From NCBI RefSeq assembly GCF_900148515.1, contig NZ_FRXN01000001.1, positions 124,001 through 188,000 on the forward strand: a stretch of 64,000 nucleotides of DNA, given 5' to 3'. The position numbers and the translations under genes are program-made. Shown here in pieces: positions 60,290 to 64,000 of this stretch. Numbering within the stretch: the stretch's first letter is position 1; each line of letters starts with the position of its first letter. Under the pieces are notes generated by a model, which saw only the letters and a program-made list of their open reading frames with translations, made no database searches and was not told the origin of the DNA. The DNA comes from Algoriphagus zhangzhouensis. Its GTDB lineage: Bacteria > Bacteroidota > Bacteroidia > Cytophagales > Cyclobacteriaceae.

Positions 60290-61777
60290 ATGAAGATTAC
60301 CAAAGATCTTTACCACGGAAGTTTAGCCTTACTGACTGATTTTTATCAATTGACAATGGCCTATGCCTATTGGAAATCTGATAAAGGGGAGCAGGAGGCT
60401 GTATTTAACCTGTTTTTTAGAAAGCATCCATTTCAGGGCGGATTTACTTTGGCCGCAGGACTGGATTATGTGATTGACTATTGCAGGAATTTCAGATTTG
60501 GAAAAGAGGACCTAGAATACCTTTCCAAAATGAAAGCTCCTGATGGTTCTCCACAGTTTGAAAAGGGTTTTATTGACTATTTGAGCAAACTCAAATTTAC
60601 CTGCGATATCGATGCGGTTGAGGAGGGAACAGTGGTGTTTCCCAATGCTCCTATGATCCGCGTGAGAGGACCATTGATCCAATGTCAGCTTTTAGAAACG
60701 CCACTTCTCAATCTTTTCAATTTCCAGACACTGATTGCTACCAAAGCAGCTAGAATCAATCTGGCAGCGAAAGGTGAGCCTGTTTTGGAATTTGGTCTAA
60801 GAAGAGCACAAGGAATCGATGGGGCTTTGGCGGCAAGTCGAGCAGCTTATATTGGTGGATGTACTTCTACAAGTAATGTGATGGCAGGAAAGCTATTTGG
60901 AATTCCTGTTTCAGGAACTCATGCCCACAGCTGGATTATGTCCTTCGAAAGTGAATTGGAGGCTTTTGAAGCCTATGCTGATGCTTTTCCAGACCAATGT
61001 GTTTTCCTCGTAGATACCTACGATACAATCAATGGAGTCAAGAATGCCATTAAGGTAGGAGAGATCCTCAGGAGCAAAGGCAAAGAAATGATCGGTATTC
61101 GCATCGATAGCGGAGACTTGGCTTACTATTCCAACAAAGCCCGAGAGATGTTGGATGAGGCTGGTTTTCCGGAAGCTAAAATTGTTGCTTCCAATGATCT
61201 GGACGAAAATATTATTCATTCTTTAAAAGGTCAGGAGGCATCTGTAAATGTTTGGGGAGTGGGGACCAAGCTGGTTACGGCATATGACCAACCAGCTTTA
61301 GGAGCAGTTTATAAGCTGTCTGCAGTAAAGGAGGAAAGTGGTGAATGGGTTCCTAAGATCAAGATTTCCCAACAATCACTGAAAATCAATATTCCAGGAA
61401 TTCACAATGTGAAGCGCTACTATTCCAATGGAAAAGCAGTTGCGGATATGATTTACCTGGAGGATCAGGAAATCAACCCGAGAGGGACGGTTATTATTGA
61501 TCCTACCGATGCAACTCGTAGAAAGCGAATTATGCCTGCTTTTTATAAGGAGGAGGAACTTTTGAAGCCAATATTCAAAAATGGGAAACTAGTCTATAAA
61601 AGTCCAAAAATTAAAGACATCCGAGAAAGAGCCCAGAATCAGTTGGCCTCTTTTGATAAAACCCATAAGAGAATTGTGAATCCTCACCTATATCCAGTGG
61701 GATTGGAAGAAAATCTACACCATATGCGGATGAACTTGGTGTTGAAAGCAAAACAAATGGAAAATGGAGAAGCTTAA
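60290..61777 (+). CDS. pncB: Nicotinate phosphoribosyltransferase
   Basis: Converts nicotinate plus PRPP to nicotinate mononucleotide, the entry step of the Preiss-Handler NAD salvage route. 495 residues. Seen: the N-terminal LLTDFYQLTMAYAYWKS, FGLRRAQGIDGALAASRAAY, the substrate block PVSGTHAHSWIMSFESE and the phosphate-binding GIRIDSGDLAYYS. Its last 14 bases overlap the start of pncA on the same strand, so the nicotinamide-to-NaMN enzymes are coupled. NadE at the other window end completes a later step of the same pathway. Confidence 0.96.
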   Translation: MKITKDLYHGSLALLTDFYQLTMAYAYWKSDKGEQEAVFNLFFRKHPFQGGFTLAAGLDYVIDYCRNFRFGKEDLEYLSKMKAPDGSPQFEKGFIDYLSKLKFTCDIDAVEEGTVVFPNAPMIRVRGPLIQCQLLETPLLNLFNFQTLIATKAARINLAAKGEPVLEFGLRRAQGIDGALAASRAAYIGGCTSTSNVMAGKLFGIPVSGTHAHSWIMSFESELEAFEAYADAFPDQCVFLVDTYDTINGVKNAIKVGEILRSKGKEMIGIRIDSGDLAYYSNKAREMLDEAGFPEAKIVASNDLDENIIHSLKGQEASVNVWGVGTKLVTAYDQPALGAVYKLSAVKEESGEWVPKIKISQQSLKINIPGIHNVKRYYSNGKAVADMIYLEDQEINPRGTVIIDPTDATRRKRIMPAFYKEEELLKPIFKNGKLVYKSPKIKDIRERAQNQLASFDKTHKRIVNPHLYPVGLEENLHHMRMNLVLKAKQMENGEA

Positions 61778-62396
61778 TCAATCCAAAGCACTGATCATCG
61801 TAGATGTGCAATATGACTTTTTGCCTGGCGGTTCATTGGCTGTCAATGATGGAGATCTGATTATTCCTGTGATCAATGAGCTTCAGGAAAAGTTTGAATT
61901 TATTGTAGCGACGCAGGATTGGCATCCAGCGGATCATCAGAGCTTTGCCTCCAACCATCTGGGTAAAAGGCCTGGAAATATGATCGATTTGCACGGTCTT
62001 GATCAAATCTTATGGCCTGATCACTGTGTTCAGTACACCAAAGGAGCTCAATTTTCCGCTGATCTTAATCAGAGTAACTGGGAGTCTATTTTCCAAAAAG
62101 GCACCAATCCCGAGGTGGATTCATATTCTGGGTTTTTTGACAATGCGAGAAGGGGAGATACCGGTTTGGGTGATTTCCTTAAAGAAAAAGGTGTTGAGAC
62201 TATTTATATTTGCGGGCTGGCTTTGGACTATTGTGTGAAATTCACAGCCATGGATGGAAAGAGTTTAGGCTTTGATACATATTTGGTCACTGATGCGACC
62301 AAAGCAGTGAATTTGGCTCCAGAGGACGGAGATTTAGCTTTAAAAGAAATGGAAGAGGCTGGAATTCATTTGATCACATCCAGCGAAATAGAATAA
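61764..62396 (+). CDS. pncA: Nicotinamidase
   Basis: Hydrolyses nicotinamide to nicotinate and ammonia. 210 residues of the isochorismatase fold. The catalytic Asp is D14 in IIVDVQYDFLPGG. Metal ligands are in ATQDWHPADHQSFAS. The Lys follows in HCVQYTKGAQF, and the nucleophile Cys in GLALDYCVKFTAMD. It starts inside the end of pncB and feeds that enzyme. The thioesterase gene follows after 3 nt. Confidence 0.95.
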   Translation: MEKLNQSKALIIVDVQYDFLPGGSLAVNDGDLIIPVINELQEKFEFIVATQDWHPADHQSFASNHLGKRPGNMIDLHGLDQILWPDHCVQYTKGAQFSADLNQSNWESIFQKGTNPEVDSYSGFFDNARRGDTGLGDFLKEKGVETIYICGLALDYCVKFTAMDGKSLGFDTYLVTDATKAVNLAPEDGDLALKEMEEAGIHLITSSEIE

Positions 62397-62399
62397 ATC

Positions 62400-62912
62400 A
62401 TGTTTGAATTCGATCCAGAGAAACATTACCCGCAGGAGACAGAAAGTCGAGTTGTGATCCGATTTCAGGACTGTGATCCTTTGCGTCACCTGAATAATGC
62501 CAAGTACTTTGACTATTTCTTCAATGCAAGAGAGGATCAGGTTCCCAAGCTTTATGGATTGGAAATGATAGATCTGATTAGGAAATACAATGCCGCATGG
62601 GTGATTTACAATCACAACATCAGCTATGTCAAGCCGGCCATGGTCGGAGAGTGGGTGAGGATTATGAGCCGGGTGATCTGGCACAATCACAATACTATCG
62701 TGGTGGAATATTACATGACTGATGATTCGAAGACCCAGCTGAAAACGGTGCTATGGTCTACCATGCGCTATGTGACATTGGCAGAAGGAAAATCAACAGA
62801 TCATAGTGGGGCAGTTTTAGACTTCTTGAAAGCGACTTCCGGTGATATTGATGTCTCAGATATGGATATTAAGGACCGCGTAAAGCAACTTGCAAAGGAA
62901 CTGAAGAAGTAG
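62400..62912 (+). CDS. Acyl-CoA thioesterase, hotdog fold
   Basis: 170 residues, single 4HBT domain. The catalytic pattern FQDCDPLRHLNNAKYFDYFFNARED contains the Asp and HLNN typical of the YbgC/4HBT group, which hydrolyse acyl-CoA or acyl-ACP. The longer C-terminal helix is also usual. The natural substrate is unknown. It is the last gene of the pncB-pncA run, three nt after pncA, and is followed by a terminator at 62942-62971. Its link to NAD salvage may be only positional. Confidence 0.86.
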   Translation: MFEFDPEKHYPQETESRVVIRFQDCDPLRHLNNAKYFDYFFNAREDQVPKLYGLEMIDLIRKYNAAWVIYNHNISYVKPAMVGEWVRIMSRVIWHNHNTIVVEYYMTDDSKTQLKTVLWSTMRYVTLAEGKSTDHSGAVLDFLKATSGDIDVSDMDIKDRVKQLAKELKK

Positions 62913-63262
62913 ATTGTCCGAAAAAATGAATCCCAACGAACAAAGCTTGTACGGTATCGTACAGGCTTTTTCTTTGGAATCAGAATGAAAAATTTTTTTT
63001 GAAGCTTTTTTAAAATTTAATTCTGAAAATTTTTCTTAAAAAGTGTAACCTTTTCAAATGTAGAAAAATGCCCGTTTAGACTGAGATAGGCTGTTTTTTT
63101 GGATTTTAAGAATTACGAAATCATATTTTTTTGAGCTTGTTAAAAGAGCATTTTCCCTTAAATTTTCTAAAAATCATCTTTTCAGAAAAAGGAAATGGGA
63201 TTTAGAAAATTTGGTTTGGTATGCCATTGGAAACAAGGAGAGCATATCTAAACCAACAAAAA
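62913..63262. other. 350-bp intergenic region
   Basis: Holds the terminator at 62942-62971 and then a long AT-rich stretch that must carry the promoter and leader of the following secreted-protein gene. No clear TAnnTTTG box or RNA gene was recognised. Confidence 0.5.
62942..62971 (+). terminator. Rho-independent terminator after the thioesterase gene
   Basis: AGCTTGTACG, loop GTAT, and CGTACAGGCT (one G-U pair), followed by TTTT and C. Confidence 0.85.
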
Positions 63263-63850
63263 ATGAAAACTTTATTATCACTAGTAGCAGCTGGACTTTT
63301 AGCTAGTACAAGTATAGCAAACGCCAGCAATGAAGATTTGAAAGACGTAGCAACTGTAGTTGCAAAGGATCAAAAAGTAAGCCTTTACTTGAATCAAGAA
63401 AGCGGTCCTGTAAAGGTTACCCTTTTGGATGAAAGAGGTAAAGTTTTGGCAAAGTCCAAAATTAAAGACTATGACAAGGATGTTGTTCTTCCTTATAACT
63501 TGGAGAATCTACCTGAAGGAAATTACTCTTTGGAGGTAAGTTCAAATGAGGATCAAATGATCTATGATTTCACCACTACCAAATCAGAATTTCAGCCAGT
63601 TGCGCCAAAAATGATGGCATATGGCAAAGAGATAGATAATAATTCTCTGAGATTGACTGTAATCGGTCTGCAAGAGCCTGGAGTTGAGGTTACTTTTAGA
63701 GAGAAATTCTCCAACGAAGTATTGCTTACTGAAGAAGTGGATCAGCCAGAAGGTTTCACCAAAATCTATAAGTTCAAAAATATTGACACTTCTGATGTAA
63801 TGGTCGAGATCAAAGACAAAAAGGGAACTGTAAAGTCTCTATTCTTTTAA
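63263..63850 (+). CDS. Small secreted protein of unknown function
   Basis: 195 residues from the ATG at 63263; a longer frame begins at 63221 but lacks a signal peptide there. The signal peptide ends at ANA (KTLLSLVAAGLLASTSIANA). The mature part has two beta-rich modules, the first with KVTLLDERGKVLAKSKI and LPEGNYSLEVSS, a typical Bacteroidota periplasmic Ig-like pattern. The family is not recognised and no anchor is seen. A long AT-rich leader and its own terminator suggest strong, separate expression. Confidence 0.78.
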   Translation: MKTLLSLVAAGLLASTSIANASNEDLKDVATVVAKDQKVSLYLNQESGPVKVTLLDERGKVLAKSKIKDYDKDVVLPYNLENLPEGNYSLEVSSNEDQMIYDFTTTKSEFQPVAPKMMAYGKEIDNNSLRLTVIGLQEPGVEVTFREKFSNEVLLTEEVDQPEGFTKIYKFKNIDTSDVMVEIKDKKGTVKSLFF

Positions 63851-63874
63851 AAAGATTTAATTGATAAGTCAAAG

Positions 63875-63902
63875 AGCCATTCCGAAAGGGATGGCTTTTT
63901 TT
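63875..63902 (+). terminator. Rho-independent terminator after the secreted-protein gene
   Basis: AGCCATTCC, loop GAAA, GGGATGGCT, then seven T. Confidence 0.88.
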
Positions 63903-63908
63903 ATGGAA

Positions 63909-64000
63909 TTAGTCTTCTAATTTTTGATAGACTAAATAAGGTCCGTCACAGGGAGCCCAGATGATATTCTCCAGAGTTCCTTCTTTGGAAATGTGAAGGT
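63909..64000 (-). CDS. C-terminal end of a gene entering from the right
   Basis: The minus strand reads about 30 codons, ending EGTLENIIWAPCDGPYLVYQKLED and a TAA at 63909-63911. The other two minus frames are broken by stops. The fragment is too short to identify. It is convergent with the secreted-protein gene. Confidence 0.5.
   Translation of the reverse strand, partial: LHISKEGTLENIIWAPCDGPYLVYQKLED

Overview
The window reads as chromosomal DNA of a Bacteroidota bacterium, most likely of the order Cytophagales (family Cyclobacteriaceae, Algoriphagus-like). The signs are AT-rich DNA, a TAnnTTTG promoter box, an IPExxxVDY protein beside pyruvate kinase, two giant hybrid two-component systems (HTCS), a DUF3078 protein, a GlsB/GlsA-type lipid pair and several TTG/GTG starts. 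Genus is an inference; there is no rRNA to settle it. No transposase, integrase, phage gene, CRISPR array or rRNA was seen.

Layout. 1-3.0 kb (minus): acpP-fabF-rnc followed by the 5' part of nadE. 3.1-7.9 kb (plus): IPExxxVDY protein and pyk, a four-FAS1-domain lipoprotein, and a LytTR regulator with a degenerate receiver. 7.9-13.9 kb: a minus operon (two response regulators, one with an Hpt domain; a small conserved protein; an MBL-fold hydrolase; an NFACT/RqcH-like protein), then miaA (plus) and pfkA plus a small membrane protein (minus). 14.0-17.2 kb: aldo/keto reductase and a penicillin-acylase-family lipoprotein. 17.2-20.4 kb (minus): methyltransferase, class III aminotransferase, two small coupled proteins, msrB. 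20.6-27.1 kb (plus): a putative glycine-lipid pair, a CoA-binding protein, gyrB and ppk1. 27.3-30.4 kb: a small glycan locus (GT8, GT4, GDP-mannose dehydratase-like).

30.4-45.4 kb: two small membrane proteins and a DUF3078 protein, then an accessory-looking block: a Tat-signal class V PLP enzyme, HTCS-1, an M20 peptidase lipoprotein, a YqhA-like membrane protein, a secreted amidohydrolase, a secreted SxxK serine hydrolase, a DcaP-like porin and a second outer-membrane barrel. It resembles a regulated uptake-and-hydrolysis system for small amide or peptide substrates, but has no SusC/SusD pair. 45.6-48.9 kb: ECF sigma, anti-sigma and two exported ferritin-like proteins. 49.0-55.9 kb: HTCS-2 divergent from a GH76 (alpha-1,6-mannanase family) and an AraC regulator, with an inverted repeat between them.

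56.1-64 kb: a PNPOx-fold protein; sucC with a tRNA-Arg(UCG) only 11 nt downstream and a shared terminator; a LolD-like ATPase; a 0.5-kb gene-free island full of small palindromic and tandem repeats; an EamA transporter; the overlapping NAD-salvage pair pncB-pncA; a thioesterase; a small secreted protein; and the last codons of a minus-strand gene entering from the right. The most interesting points are the HTCS-1 block, the sigma/ferritin-like unit, HTCS-2/GH76 with its inverted repeat, the sucC-tRNA transcript and the repeat island. None is proven to be a new system from sequence alone.
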